This document shows, in pieces, positions 8,714 to 17,705 of a stretch of 64,000 nt of DNA. The notes below the pieces were generated by a model, which was not told the DNA's origin, ran no database searches, and saw only the letters and a list, made by a program, of their open reading frames with translations. Source of the DNA: Sulfurimonas sp. (lineage in GTDB: Bacteria > Campylobacterota > Campylobacteria > Campylobacterales > Sulfurimonadaceae); contig JAKISR010000003.1 of NCBI GenBank assembly GCA_021648465.1, forward strand, positions 1 through 64,000, in the 5' to 3' direction. The translations under genes and the position numbers were made by a program. Numbering within the stretch: the stretch's first letter is position 1; every line of letters begins with the position of its first letter.

Positions 8714-9271
8714 TTATGGATGGGGTATTTTTATTTTTGAATTTAAACTCCATCCAATAATAGCCATAAAGATGATAACACTAAGAGCTGATATTATTTC
8801 ATAAGTGGCACATAAATATATTAGCCAAAGTAAAATAGCACCAAGTGGTGTTGGAACTCCTGTAAAAAATCTATCTACTTCTCCAGCATCTGTGTTTATA
8901 TTAAAATGTATAAGCCGTCTAAGACCTGAAATTATATAGTATACACAAATAACAGATGCTAAAATAATCCATATACCTGATAAATTTGTTGTATATGTTG
9001 ATTGAAAAATAAGAAATACAGGAACTAAAACAAAACTTAAAAAATCAGCAAAGCTATCTAATTGTACACCAAATTCATTGGATAATTTGTATTTTCTTGC
9101 AATTTTTCCATCAAAAATATCAAATGCACCACCAATCCAAGCCAATATAATAGCAACAAAAAAATTATTTTGTGTAATAAAAAAGATTGCTATTAAACCA
9201 GCTGTAATATTTACAAAAGTAAATATATTTGCTAAGTTAAAGTGTGACTGTGAATTAAATATAAATTTCAT
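8714..9271 (-). CDS. pssA: CDP-diacylglycerol-serine O-phosphatidyltransferase
   Basis: This 185-residue inner-membrane enzyme of the CDP-alcohol phosphatidyltransferase family is likely to make phosphatidylserine from CDP-diacylglycerol and serine, the precursor of phosphatidylethanolamine. The catalytic signature is complete: D51, D54, G55, A58, R59, G68, D72 and D76, with the family's exact spacing. About five to six membrane helices surround it. It is shorter than many PssA proteins (about 240 residues), lacking a C-terminal extension, so another CDP-alcohol transferase such as PgsA is a weaker alternative. AGGA lies 6-9 nt before the ATG. It is convergent with the hybrid kinase and divergent from the iron-uptake block. 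Confidence 0.85.
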   Translation of the reverse strand: MKFIFNSQSHFNLANIFTFVNITAGLIAIFFITQNNFFVAIILAWIGGAFDIFDGKIARKYKLSNEFGVQLDSFADFLSFVLVPVFLIFQSTYTTNLSGIWIILASVICVYYIISGLRRLIHFNINTDAGEVDRFFTGVPTPLGAILLWLIYLCATYEIISALSVIIFMAIIGWSLNSKIKIPHP

Positions 9272-9373
9272 ATATTTCCTATTACAAATGAATGTTATTG
9301 AAGATTATAACAAAAGTAAAAAAATAATACACCAACCTTTAAGAAATTTTAGATGTTTAATTGATATTTAATA

Positions 9374-9388
9374 TGATATTCATTATCA
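9374..9388. promoter_or_regulatory. Fur-box-like operator before the OprB-like porin
   Basis: TGATATT, C, ATTATCA forms a 7-1-7 palindrome with one mismatch, matching the Fur consensus half-site TGATAAT. It lies in a block of about 31 bp (from 9367) that is almost identical to one before feoA (from 10661). It sits about 33 nt upstream of the porin ATG, where Fe-Fur would block transcription. Confidence 0.7.
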
Positions 9389-9421
9389 TTATACAAATAA
9401 AATAAATTAATGGAGTAAACA

Positions 9422-10654
9422 ATGAGAATTTTTTTAAAAATCACTATAGTAAGTTTTTTTTTAGTTATATCAAATAGTATGGCAAGTGAGATTGTTAATA
9501 ATGAAATTTTACTTAAGCATCATAAACATGGAGATATGCCAAAAGAAAATAAAAATAATTTAAGAGATGGCATAACAACTGAAGTTATACTTACAACAGA
9601 TTTGTTAAAAAATATTGATGGTGGTATAAAAAAAGGTAGTACAATACTTGGTAATCTTGATTTAACAATGGAAATAAATAGTGAAAAAATAGGGTTGTGG
9701 GACAATGGAGTTTTCTTTATTTATCTGCTTGGAAATTTTAATACTAAAGGTGGAATGACCGAGTATGCTGGTGATTTTCAAACTTCGAGTAATATAGAAG
9801 CTGTTGAAACATTTAGAATTTATGAATTTTGGTATGAACATATATTTAATGATAAAATATCACTTTTAATAGGTTTACATGATTATAATAGTGAATTTAA
9901 TGTTTTAAGATATGGTGGATTATTTATAAATAGTTCTTTTGGTATAGAACCAGATATCTCTCAAGTTGAACCATCAATCTTTCCTGTTGCATCTTTAGCT
10001 GCAAGGTTGGCTTACAGATTAAGTGAAGATAGCTATATTTTAGCTGCGGTATATGATGGAAAGTCTGGTGACCCAGATAATGAAAAAAAAGCAGCAATTA
10101 AATTAGACTCTGGTGATGGTATATTTGCATCTGTTGAATTTGGACTGATTAATGGCAAGGCACATACAGATAATTATTATAAATTAGCTTTTGGAGCTTG
10201 GTATAGTACAGCAGATGTAAGAGTAGATGATATAAATAAAGACATTGCTAGAAATGGTGGTATTTATATTATAGGTGAAAAAACTTTATATTCGGCAGGA
10301 AGTAGTGCTTTAGGTGCATTTTTCCAAGTGGGTTTTGCTGATTCAGATAAAAATATTGTAGATAAGTACTTAGGCGTTGGACTTATTTATACGGGACTAT
10401 TTCCTTCAAGAAGCGATGATTTACTTGGTTTAGCAATTGCAAATATGTATACCTCAAATACATATAGAGATTATCAAAGAAGTCAAAATGTAAATATAGA
10501 GTCTCATGAAACAGCGATAGAACTTACTTATGAAGCAGAGATATACCCTTGGTTAGTTGTTAAACCAAATATTCAATATATAATAAATCCATCTATGGAT
10601 AAGACAATCAATAATGCAACAGTTGTCGGAACTAGAATATCTTTCATATTTTAA
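9422..10654 (+). CDS. OprB-like outer-membrane porin, probably iron-regulated
   Basis: This 410-residue protein has a signal peptide (about residues 1-21, ending NSMAS). The mature body is beta-strand-rich and ends in Phe (TRISFIF), as outer-membrane barrels do. The pattern resembles carbohydrate-selective OprB porins: ...LDLTMEINSEKIGLWDNGVFF, YEFWYEHIFNDKISLLIGLHD, SEFNVLRYGGLFINSSFG and late KPNIQYIINPS. A His-rich stretch (LLKHHKHGDM) follows the signal peptide. It is flanked by Fur-like sites and followed by feoAB, so it may let Fe2+ or a ferrous chelate cross the outer membrane. That substrate is inferred from context, against the sugar role known for OprB. Confidence 0.8.
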   Translation: MRIFLKITIVSFFLVISNSMASEIVNNEILLKHHKHGDMPKENKNNLRDGITTEVILTTDLLKNIDGGIKKGSTILGNLDLTMEINSEKIGLWDNGVFFIYLLGNFNTKGGMTEYAGDFQTSSNIEAVETFRIYEFWYEHIFNDKISLLIGLHDYNSEFNVLRYGGLFINSSFGIEPDISQVEPSIFPVASLAARLAYRLSEDSYILAAVYDGKSGDPDNEKKAAIKLDSGDGIFASVEFGLINGKAHTDNYYKLAFGAWYSTADVRVDDINKDIARNGGIYIIGEKTLYSAGSSALGAFFQVGFADSDKNIVDKYLGVGLIYTGLFPSRSDDLLGLAIANMYTSNTYRDYQRSQNVNIESHETAIELTYEAEIYPWLVVKPNIQYIINPSMDKTINNATVVGTRISFIF

Positions 10655-10667
10655 TCAACTTTTAATA

Positions 10668-10682
10668 TGATACTCGTTATCA
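10668..10682. promoter_or_regulatory. Fur-box-like operator before feoAB
   Basis: TGATACT, C, GTTATCA is an imperfect 7-1-7 palindrome matching the Fur box. The surrounding 31-bp block is nearly the same as the one at 9367, suggesting duplication of one regulatory site. It ends 34 nt before the feoA ATG. Confidence 0.65.
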
Positions 10683-10716
10683 TTATACTAAACAGATTAA
10701 ATTTAAAAGAAAAATT

Positions 10717-10950
10717 ATGAAAAAATTAAGTGAATGTAAAAAAGCTTGTAAAGTAAAAGTTGTTAAATTAAATGCAAGTTCTGAATTAAGACAAAGGTTA
10801 ATATCTTTTGGAATTATGAAAGAGGCAACTATAGAAATATTAGAATATGCACCAGCAAAAAGTACAATAGAGATAAAAGTTGGAAAAACAAGAATAGCTT
10901 TACGTTCCAAAGAAGCTGAATTAATAGAAGTAGAAAAATATGAACAATAA
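10717..10950 (+). CDS. feoA: Ferrous iron transport accessory protein FeoA
   Basis: This 77-residue cytoplasmic SH3-like protein assists the FeoB iron transporter. It has the family pattern VKLNASSELRQRLISFGIMK, EATIEILEYAPAKSTIEIKV and a C-terminal strand (TRIALRSKEAELIEV). Normal FeoA length is 75-80 residues. It overlaps feoB by 11 bp, so the two are translated together. It lies under the second Fur-like box, as expected for an iron-starvation operon. No FeoC is seen. Confidence 0.92.
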   Translation: MKKLSECKKACKVKVVKLNASSELRQRLISFGIMKEATIEILEYAPAKSTIEIKVGKTRIALRSKEAELIEVEKYEQ

Positions 10951-13078
10951 CGTCAATGCTTGTCCTATAGTGGCAAAGCATATTAAAATTGCTCTTGTAG
11001 GACAGCCAAATGTTGGTAAAAGTATGCTTATCAACTCTATCTCAAATGCACATCTTCATGTTGGAAATTTCTCGGGGGTTACAGTTGATAAAACAGAAGT
11101 TTTATTTGACTATAAAAATTATCATTTTATTATAGTTGACTTACCTGGAACATATGCTTTAAACGATTATACTATAGAAGAGAGAGTTACAAGTGAGTAT
11201 CTCATAGAAAACAATTATGATCTTATTGTTAATGTTGTAGATTCTACAAATTTAGAGAAAAATCTTCAATTAACTTCTGAACTTTTAAGTGTTGGCAAAA
11301 AGATAGTTATTGCATTAAATATGAGTGATGAAGCAGACAAAGAGGGTATAAATATTAATGTACAATATATGTCTCAACTTCTTGGTATAGCTTGCGTTAA
11401 AGTATCAGCAGCAACAAAAGAAGGGATAACAGACTTAATCGATTCTATTATTAATGAGTTTGAAATACAAAGCATTGAGCATAAACTTATTTTTAGTGAA
11501 GCTGTAGAAGAAGAAGTTACTAAAATTGCTAATTATCTTAATAAACATAAATATAAAGATGATAATTCGCATAGAAATATTGCAATTAATCTTCTAAAAA
11601 ACAATAAAGCAACATACGCTAAACTTCATCATGATCCAATATGGATAGAATTGCAACCTATACTAATTGATGCTTCAAAACATATTGAATTACATCATGA
11701 CAGTAATGATGTTAAAGAAGCATTTGCATCGGAATATGCTGCTTTTAATAAAGGGATTGTTGTTGAAGTTTTAGAAGATAAAAATAAAGTAGAAAAAAAA
11801 ACACTTACAGATAAAATAGACAATGTTTTAATTCATCCAATTTTAGGTATACCAATATTTTTATTTTTAATGTGGGGACTTTTTCAGTTAACATTTGAAA
11901 TAGGTGCAATTCCTATGGATTATATAGATGCATTTTTTGGATGGTTTGGAGATACAATAGGTGCTACAATATCAAATAATGATATGCGCTCACTTATAGT
12001 AGATGGAATTATTGCTGGAGTTGGGGCTGTTGTTCTTTTTGTTCCAAATATTATAATTTTATTTGTTGGTATAGCTCTTTTAGAAAGTACAGGTTATATG
12101 TCAAGAGTTGCTTTTTTACTTGATGGATTTTTTCATAAATTTGGTCTTCATGGACAATCATTTATCCCTCTTGTAACTGGTTTTGGTTGTTCTATTCCTG
12201 CATATATGAGCGCTAGAATTTTAAAAAATGATCGTGATAGACTTTTGACTTTATTTATTATTGGGTTTATGTCTTGTGGAGCTAGACTTCCTGTTTACGT
12301 ACTTTTTGTTGGTGCATTTTTCACTCCTTCAATGGCAGGAAATATTTTATTTTTTATTTATATAGGTGGAGCAATTCTTGGTCTTATAGCTGCAAAAATA
12401 CTTAAAATGACAGCTTTTAAAGGTACTGATGAGCCGTTTGTTATGGAAATGCCGAAATATAGGCTACCTTCATTAAAGCTTATTTGGCATACTGTTTTTA
12501 CAAAGACCATGATGTATCTTAAAAAAGCTGGTACTTTTATAGCCGCTGCTTCAATGTTAGTTTGGTTTTTAAGTAATTATCCACATAATTTGATTTTAGA
12601 AGAGAAATATGAAGGTAAAATAGAGTTAGCTTCAAATAAATCTGAAAAACTAACTCTTGAAAATACTTTAGCTGAAGAGTTACTTGAACAAAGTTATTTA
12701 GGTAGTATAGGTAAATTTTCAGAACCACTATTTGAGCCACTTGGTTTTGACTGGAAGATGAGTGTAGCACTTCAAACTGGTCTTGCTGCAAAAGAAGTTG
12801 TTGTTTCAACACTTGGTGTTTTATACTCTCTTGGTGGAGATGTAGATGAAGAAAACAATTCTTTAATAAATGCTATAAGTAAAAATATTCCTTTTGCATC
12901 AGCGGTGGCATTTATAGTTGTAATAATGATTTATCTACCATGTTTAGCTGCTTCAGTTGTTTTTACTCGTGAAGCTGGAGGAGTAAAATACTTTTTTTAT
13001 CTTATTGGTTTTACATCGATAGTAGCATATTCACTAGCATTTATAGCATATAGGTTAACATTATTAATCACTTCTTAA
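10940..13078 (+). CDS. feoB: Ferrous iron transporter FeoB
   Basis: This 712-residue inner-membrane Fe2+ transporter has an N-terminal GTP-binding domain: G1 GQPNVGKS (21-28), G3 DLPG (67-70) and G4 NMSD (127-130). A helical GDI-like domain follows to about residue 290. The membrane part has two Gate regions, including GFGCSIPAYMSARIL and LPCLAASVVFTREAGG. The length is normal for the family. The start overlaps feoA. The G4 motif usually reads NMMD or NMSD, so it looks functional. Regulation by Fur is inferred from the upstream box. Confidence 0.96.
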   Translation: MNNNVNACPIVAKHIKIALVGQPNVGKSMLINSISNAHLHVGNFSGVTVDKTEVLFDYKNYHFIIVDLPGTYALNDYTIEERVTSEYLIENNYDLIVNVVDSTNLEKNLQLTSELLSVGKKIVIALNMSDEADKEGININVQYMSQLLGIACVKVSAATKEGITDLIDSIINEFEIQSIEHKLIFSEAVEEEVTKIANYLNKHKYKDDNSHRNIAINLLKNNKATYAKLHHDPIWIELQPILIDASKHIELHHDSNDVKEAFASEYAAFNKGIVVEVLEDKNKVEKKTLTDKIDNVLIHPILGIPIFLFLMWGLFQLTFEIGAIPMDYIDAFFGWFGDTIGATISNNDMRSLIVDGIIAGVGAVVLFVPNIIILFVGIALLESTGYMSRVAFLLDGFFHKFGLHGQSFIPLVTGFGCSIPAYMSARILKNDRDRLLTLFIIGFMSCGARLPVYVLFVGAFFTPSMAGNILFFIYIGGAILGLIAAKILKMTAFKGTDEPFVMEMPKYRLPSLKLIWHTVFTKTMMYLKKAGTFIAAASMLVWFLSNYPHNLILEEKYEGKIELASNKSEKLTLENTLAEELLEQSYLGSIGKFSEPLFEPLGFDWKMSVALQTGLAAKEVVVSTLGVLYSLGGDVDEENNSLINAISKNIPFASAVAFIVVIMIYLPCLAASVVFTREAGGVKYFFYLIGFTSIVAYSLAFIAYRLTLLITS

Positions 13079-13174
13079 GAGAATTGAACATAATGATGGA
13101 ATTAAATTTGAACCAAAATTAGTAAAATTGTTTTAGTATTACTAGCTGTTAACCACCTGTAAGCTCATATCTGC

Positions 13175-13180
13175 TAAAAT
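13175..13180 (+). promoter_or_regulatory. -10-like hexamer 6 nt before the response-regulator ATG
   Basis: TAAAAT is followed by TGGCAA and then ATG at 13187, with no Shine-Dalgarno. If used, transcription would begin at or next to the start codon, giving a leaderless mRNA. Confidence 0.45.
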
Positions 13181-13186
13181 TGGCAA

Positions 13187-13849
13187 ATGAAAAAAATATT
13201 AATGATTGAAGATGACTTAGAATTAGCTGAGATACTTACAGAGTATTTAGAGCAGTTTGAGTTTGAGGTTATTACAGAAGATGACCCTTTTAAAGCAGTA
13301 AGTATATTAAAGCTAGAACCTTTTGATTTAGTTATACTAGATTTAACTCTTCCAGGAATGGATGGCTTAGAAGTTTGCGAAGCTATTCGTGAAAGACAAG
13401 ATATCCCTATTATTATCTCTTCAGCCAGAAGTGATGTTACTGATAAGGTAAAAGCACTTGAATTAGGAGCTGATGACTATTTACCAAAACCATATGATCC
13501 AAGAGAGTTAGAAGCTAGAATACATTCTGTTTTAAGACGTTATGAAGCAAAATCACAAGAAAAACAGGAATCAAAAAGTGATTTTAAATGTGATATTTCA
13601 TCTATGATGATTACATATAAAGGTAGAAATATTGATTTAACAAATGCTGAATTTGGGATACTCTCATATATGATTGCAAAACAAGGGCTAGTTGTATCAA
13701 GAGAAGATTTAATTCATAATGTAAATGCTATAAATGAAGATTCTTCAAATAAAAGCATAGATGTTATGGTGGGTAGAATTAGAAATAAACTTGGCGATAA
13801 GTCACTAATAGAATCCGTTAGAGGTGTTGGATATAAACTTCTTAAATAA
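13187..13849 (+). CDS. OmpR-family response regulator (ArsR-like)
   Basis: This 220-residue DNA-binding regulator has a receiver domain with the acidic pair E8-D9-D10, phosphoacceptor Asp52 (LVILDLTLPGMDG), and conserved S/T and Lys101 (DYLPKPYD). A C-terminal winged helix ends NKLGDKSLIESVRGVGYKLLK. The layout and partner kinase resemble the acid-responsive ArsRS pair of Helicobacter and Campylobacter relatives; the actual signal is not visible. The kinase gene follows after 97 bp, with an unusual palindrome in the gap. Confidence 0.93.
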   Translation: MKKILMIEDDLELAEILTEYLEQFEFEVITEDDPFKAVSILKLEPFDLVILDLTLPGMDGLEVCEAIRERQDIPIIISSARSDVTDKVKALELGADDYLPKPYDPRELEARIHSVLRRYEAKSQEKQESKSDFKCDISSMMITYKGRNIDLTNAEFGILSYMIAKQGLVVSREDLIHNVNAINEDSSNKSIDVMVGRIRNKLGDKSLIESVRGVGYKLLK

Positions 13850-13907
13850 TATTTTTATAAATGAAAATTTCCTATATCGCCCTAAGATGTATCTTTAGTG
13901 AGGGGAA

Positions 13908-13935
13908 TTTATAAAGGAATTACTTCTTTTATAAA
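13908..13935. repeat. Palindromic element with TTAC loop before the kinase gene
   Basis: A 12-bp stem: TTTATAAAGGAA (13908-13919), loop TTAC, TTCTTTTATAAA (13924-13935), with one G-T pair. The 3' arm runs directly into the Shine-Dalgarno AAAGGAGA and a TTG start at 13947. The same design, with loop CTAC, stands before the AI-2E family gene at 59649-59676. Its core also appears inverted at 63250. Confidence 0.65.
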
Positions 13936-13946
13936 GGAGATAAATA

Positions 13947-15218
13947 TTGCGTAAATATGCTGTTTTACTAACTGTACTTTTTTCACTTATTGTAACTCTA
14001 GCAAGTGTAAGTGTAGTGTTTTGGGAGTTTTTTAAACTAAATAAACAGCGATATATAAATCATATCTTTACAAAACAAGCAATTATTACTCAAATTTATC
14101 GTCAACACCAACAAAGACTTACTTCACATATTATGTTAGAAGCAAATTTAGCTGTTTATCATTTTGTTATAGAAAAAGATAAAGCAAGAAGAGCTATTTT
14201 AAAAAATGCTAAAGTATTAAAAACAAAAGATTTTCAAAGTGTAAAATCAGCTTTAAAATTATCTCCTGTTGGGTTTTATACACAAAAAACTGTTACAGAC
14301 ATGACAATATCAATGCTTCAATTTGATAAAAAAATATACTTTTATATAAAATCTCCATCATCATCCATGTTAATTCTTGATGAAAAGCTAATTTCGTACA
14401 AATATTGGTCTTTAGCTTATGCATATCTAATTATTATTTTAATGATATCTTTTTCTTTTGTATTAATTTTACAAAGATTAAAGCCACTTATTAGACTTAG
14501 AAAAAAGATTGCTCTTTATGGTGATGGAGATATGAATATATCTTTTAAAACAAGAGGAAGTGATGAGATAGCACTTATATCAAATGAACTTGAATCAACA
14601 AGAGAAAAAATTAATAATATAATGGAATCTAGAACTCTATTTTTAAGAAATATTATGCATGAGTTAAAAACTCCTATTGCTAAAGGAACTATTGCAACTC
14701 AAATGTTAGACTCTCAAAAACAAAGAGATAGGTTCTGTTCCATTTTTGGTCGATTAGAGTCTTTAGTAACAGAGTTTGCACTTATAGAAGAAGTCACTAG
14801 TTTAGGAGATAAAACTGATTTTAAAGAGTATCGATTAGTTGATATTATTGACGATGCAATTGATATGGCAATGATTGAAAAAAGCAGTGTAAGCGTAGAG
14901 GTTGAAGCTAGCCAAAAGATAGATGCAAATTTTAGACTTTATACAACAGCAATAAAAAACATGATTGATAATGGGATAAAATACTCAACAGACGCACATG
15001 TTAAAATTTTAATTATAGAAAATGAGTTGTGTTTTGAAAGTATAGGAGAGTGTCTTAAGCACCCACTACAGTATTATATAGAGCCATTTACTAAAGATAA
15101 TCCATCAAAAAATAGTTTTGGTTTGGGACTTTATTTAGTAGATTCTATCTTAAAAACTCATGAACAAGTTTTAGCACATGAATATGAAGATGGAGTAAAT
15201 CGTTTTATATTTGCATAA
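13947..15218 (+). CDS. Sensor histidine kinase (ArsS-like)
   Basis: This 423-residue inner-membrane kinase has an N-terminal helix (about 5-27), a short periplasmic sensor, a second helix (about 150-175) and HAMP. The phosphoacceptor is His238 (MHELKTPIAKG). A compact ATPase domain has N box MIDNGIKYS and G2 box FGLGLYLVDSIL. The usual DxGxG box is not seen; the corresponding segment reads CFESIGECL, a variation I associate with the ArsS-type kinases of this phylum. The start is TTG, fixed by a strong AAAGGAGA 6 nt upstream and by the membrane helix. It pairs with the upstream response regulator; the MltF-like gene follows 23 nt later and may be co-transcribed. Confidence 0.9.
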   Translation: MRKYAVLLTVLFSLIVTLASVSVVFWEFFKLNKQRYINHIFTKQAIITQIYRQHQQRLTSHIMLEANLAVYHFVIEKDKARRAILKNAKVLKTKDFQSVKSALKLSPVGFYTQKTVTDMTISMLQFDKKIYFYIKSPSSSMLILDEKLISYKYWSLAYAYLIIILMISFSFVLILQRLKPLIRLRKKIALYGDGDMNISFKTRGSDEIALISNELESTREKINNIMESRTLFLRNIMHELKTPIAKGTIATQMLDSQKQRDRFCSIFGRLESLVTEFALIEEVTSLGDKTDFKEYRLVDIIDDAIDMAMIEKSSVSVEVEASQKIDANFRLYTTAIKNMIDNGIKYSTDAHVKILIIENELCFESIGECLKHPLQYYIEPFTKDNPSKNSFGLGLYLVDSILKTHEQVLAHEYEDGVNRFIFA

Positions 15219-15241
15219 GTTTTTAAGAGTAAACTAGGAAC

Positions 15242-16699
15242 ATGGATAAAAGTATTAAAGTTACAGTTATTATATTTTTTGCAATATCTTTTTTCTCTTT
15301 CGGATGGTTAAGCCATAGTGCATATAAGCCAGTGCATAGAATAGAGATGCCATCTATTTTAGATAAAATAAAAAGTACTAAAATACTTAATGTTGTATTA
15401 CTAAATTCACCATCTACATATTATATTGGACCCGATGGACCAAAAGGTTTTGAGTATGATTTGCTTAATGCATATGCAAAACATTTAAATGTTAAACTTA
15501 ATATAACCGTAGCAAATACTATTAAAGAAGCGATTGAATTTAGTCAAAATTCAAATATTCATATAACATCAGCATCATTAGCAAAAACTAAAATGAGAAG
15601 GAATGTTTTTAATTTTGGACCATCATATTTTGAAGTTCAAGAGCAAGTTGTTTGCTATAGAGGGATGTTAAGTAAAGGTAATTTTCCAAAAAATATAGAG
15701 GATTTAGCTGGTTTAAAAATTATTGTTGGAGAAGATACAAGTTATAATGAAACCGTAGAACAGCTACAAGAGGATGGATTTGATATAAATGCTTCATATA
15801 CATCTGAATTCTCAACTGAAGAGCTTTTATCAAAAGTTGCAAGACATGAGATAGATTGTACTATCGCTGATTCAAATATATATGCTTTAAATCAAAGATA
15901 TTTCCCAAGTATAGCACTAGCCTTTGCAATAAGTTCACGAGAACAGTTAGCTTGGGTTTTAACACCAAACTCTAAAGAGTTAGAAGCTGATATGTACTCT
16001 TGGTTAAACACTTTTAATCAAAGTGGTAAAATGGCAAGATTAAAAGATCATTATTATAGTTATGCACTTTTCTTTGATTATTATGATACTAAAATGTTTT
16101 ATAAAAGAATTAAATCAAGACTTCCAAAATATCAAAAATATTTTGAAAAATATGGTAAAAAATATAATATTTCACATTTTGTTTTAGCAGCTCAATCTTA
16201 TCAAGAATCACATTGGAATCCAAAAGCTAAAAGTTTTACAGGAGTTAGAGGTTTGATGATGTTAACACTCCGAACAGCAAAACATCTGGGAATTAAAAAT
16301 AGACTTGATCCACAACAGAGTATAAAAGGTGGAGCAAAACATCTTAATCAGATGATAAAAAATGTTCCTAAAGAGGTTGAAGGTGAAGATCGAATGAAGT
16401 TCGCACTTGCTGCCTATAACGTTGGAATGGGACATATAAAAGATGCACAAAAACTAACTAAAAAGATGGGTTTAAATCAAAATGTTTGGAATGATTTAAA
16501 AAAGACTCTACCTTTACTTTCTCAAAAAAAATACTATAGAACATTAAAATATGGATATGCTAGAGGAAGTGAGCCTGTTAAATATGTTGATTCGATATAT
16601 GATTATATAGATATTTTACAAAAAAGCAATGATGAGCTATATTCAAAAAAAAATAAAGCAAAGAAGAAAAAAATAAAAAAGAAGAGTCAAAAAAACTGA
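15242..16699 (+). CDS. MltF-like lytic transglycosylase with a solute-binding domain
   Basis: This 485-residue periplasmic or membrane-anchored enzyme is likely to cleave peptidoglycan. An N-terminal uncleaved helix (about 7-27, no lipobox Cys) is followed by an SBP_bac_3-type domain (about 45-270: [34 protein letters not shown]). A lysozyme-like SLT domain (about 295-430) has catalytic Glu322 in [10 protein letters not shown], then GVRGLMMLT and [10 protein letters not shown]. This is the architecture of MltF, in which the binding domain controls activity. The tail is very Lys-rich ([16 protein letters not shown]). AGGAA lies before the ATG. The gene follows a two-component system closely, hinting at envelope-stress control. 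Confidence 0.9.
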   Translation: MDKSIKVTVIIFFAISFFSFGWLSHSAYKPVHRIEMPSILDKIKSTKILNVVLLNSPSTYYIGPDGPKGFEYDLLNAYAKHLNVKLNITVANTIKEAIEFSQNSNIHITSASLAKTKMRRNVFNFGPSYFEVQEQVVCYRGMLSKGNFPKNIEDLAGLKIIVGEDTSYNETVEQLQEDGFDINASYTSEFSTEELLSKVARHEIDCTIADSNIYALNQRYFPSIALAFAISSREQLAWVLTPNSKELEADMYSWLNTFNQSGKMARLKDHYYSYALFFDYYDTKMFYKRIKSRLPKYQKYFEKYGKKYNISHFVLAAQSYQESHWNPKAKSFTGVRGLMMLTLRTAKHLGIKNRLDPQQSIKGGAKHLNQMIKNVPKEVEGEDRMKFALAAYNVGMGHIKDAQKLTKKMGLNQNVWNDLKKTLPLLSQKKYYRTLKYGYARGSEPVKYVDSIYDYIDILQKSNDELYSKKNKAKKKKIKKKSQKN

Positions 16700-16703
16700 C
16701 TCT
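16683..16703 (-). terminator. Terminator of the nadD-rsfS operon
   Basis: AGAGTCA (16683-16689) and TGACTCT (16697-16703) form a 7-bp stem. Read on the minus strand it is followed by TTCTTTTTTATTTTT, a good U-tract. It lies just past the rsfS stop and overlaps the 3' end of the MltF-like gene. Confidence 0.65.
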
Positions 16704-16710
16704 AAAAAAG

Positions 16711-17046
16711 CTAAATAGTTTCACCCTCTTTACCATCAACTAAATCACTTAAAAATGTTTCCATGTCATATTTTATTCTATACTCTGGAGTCATAATATG
16801 GATAAGAATATCTCCTAAATCAACAACAATCCAATCACCGCTTTCATCAATATTGTTAAAAGTTTCTTCTGGTTTAAGATTATTTTTTAGATGATCTAGT
16901 AGAGCTAATGTATGTCTTGAACCAAGTGATGAAGCAATTATTGCATAATCTACAAAGTAATTTTTATTTTTGAGATTAAAAACTTCAATACCCTCTGCTT
17001 TGTTTTTATCTAATACTTCTGTTATTTTTTCTATTCTTTTTTGCAA
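16711..17046 (-). CDS. rsfS: Ribosomal silencing factor RsfS
   Basis: This 111-residue Iojap/DUF143 protein binds ribosomal protein uL14 and blocks subunit joining when nutrients are scarce. Family features are the opening IEKITEVLDKNKAEGIEVF, then DYAIIASSLGSRHTLALLDHL and DWIVVDLGDILIHIMTPEYR. The length is normal. It starts one base after the nadD stop and is clearly in one operon with it; nadD-rsfS is a widespread pairing in bacteria. Confidence 0.95.
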   Translation of the reverse strand: MQKRIEKITEVLDKNKAEGIEVFNLKNKNYFVDYAIIASSLGSRHTLALLDHLKNNLKPEETFNNIDESGDWIVVDLGDILIHIMTPEYRIKYDMETFLSDLVDGKEGETI

Positions 17047-17595
17047 CTATTTTTCCTTATAAAAATTATATATTTCGTTTGTACATTTTTTTGATAACTT
17101 AGTTAGGTCTATATTATCTCTTAAGAGAGTTGATGAAATATTTTCATTAATGTTAATTTTTGAAAACTTTTGAGCAATTTCTATATTATCTCTTGTAGCA
17201 ATTATAAAAGTAACTAACTCTTTTAATTTCGAATAATTATGCCAATTATGAAGGGAAGCAAGATTATCAGCTCCAATAACGAGGTATATTTTTTTATAAC
17301 TCTTTAAAAGGTGCTCAACAGTGTTAATTGTTGGTATTGGCTTTTCTTGGTTAACTTCATAATCTGATATTACAACATTTTTATAATCATTAAAAATATC
17401 TTTTAGCCACTGTAATCTAAGTATAGATGGTGCATAAAATTTTAATTTTAATGGGTTTAAATATGTTGGCATAATTATCACTTTATCTATATCTTTGAGC
17501 TCTATTAAAGCCCTAACAATAGCTTCATGACCAATATGTGGTGGATCAAAAGAACCACCAAAAAATGCAATGGTTTGTAAATTTTTTTTATTCAT
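17047..17595 (-). CDS. nadD: Nicotinate-nucleotide adenylyltransferase
   Basis: This 182-residue cytoplasmic enzyme transfers AMP to nicotinate mononucleotide, the penultimate step of NAD synthesis. The nucleotidyltransferase signature GGSFDPPHIGHEAI is near the N-terminus. VIGADNLASLHNW follows in the middle, and the C-terminal SSTLLRDNI matches the ISSTxxR motif. It is slightly short but complete. It is transcribed from the TATAAT at 17647-17652. Confidence 0.95.
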   Translation of the reverse strand: MNKKNLQTIAFFGGSFDPPHIGHEAIVRALIELKDIDKVIIMPTYLNPLKLKFYAPSILRLQWLKDIFNDYKNVVISDYEVNQEKPIPTINTVEHLLKSYKKIYLVIGADNLASLHNWHNYSKLKELVTFIIATRDNIEIAQKFSKININENISSTLLRDNIDLTKLSKKCTNEIYNFYKEK

Positions 17596-17646
17596 TTACT
17601 TCACTTATATAGCATAAGATGTCTTACTAACAATTATTTAAAGCGA

Positions 17647-17652
17647 ATTATA
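17647..17652 (-). promoter_or_regulatory. -10 element of the nadD-rsfS operon
   Basis: TATAAT on the minus strand, inside TTTAGCTATAATTCGC. This 16-mer is identical to the one at the helicase promoter. It is 51 nt from the nadD start. Confidence 0.6.
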
Positions 17653-17705
17653 GCTAAAGTTGGATAAAATTACTGAATTTATTTTATATATTTAGAGGAT
17701 TTTTA

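Noticed and set aside
10940..10950. feoA/feoB overlap as a possible frameshift or fusion break
   Set aside because: Both proteins are full length with proper ends; an 11-bp overlap is normal coupling.
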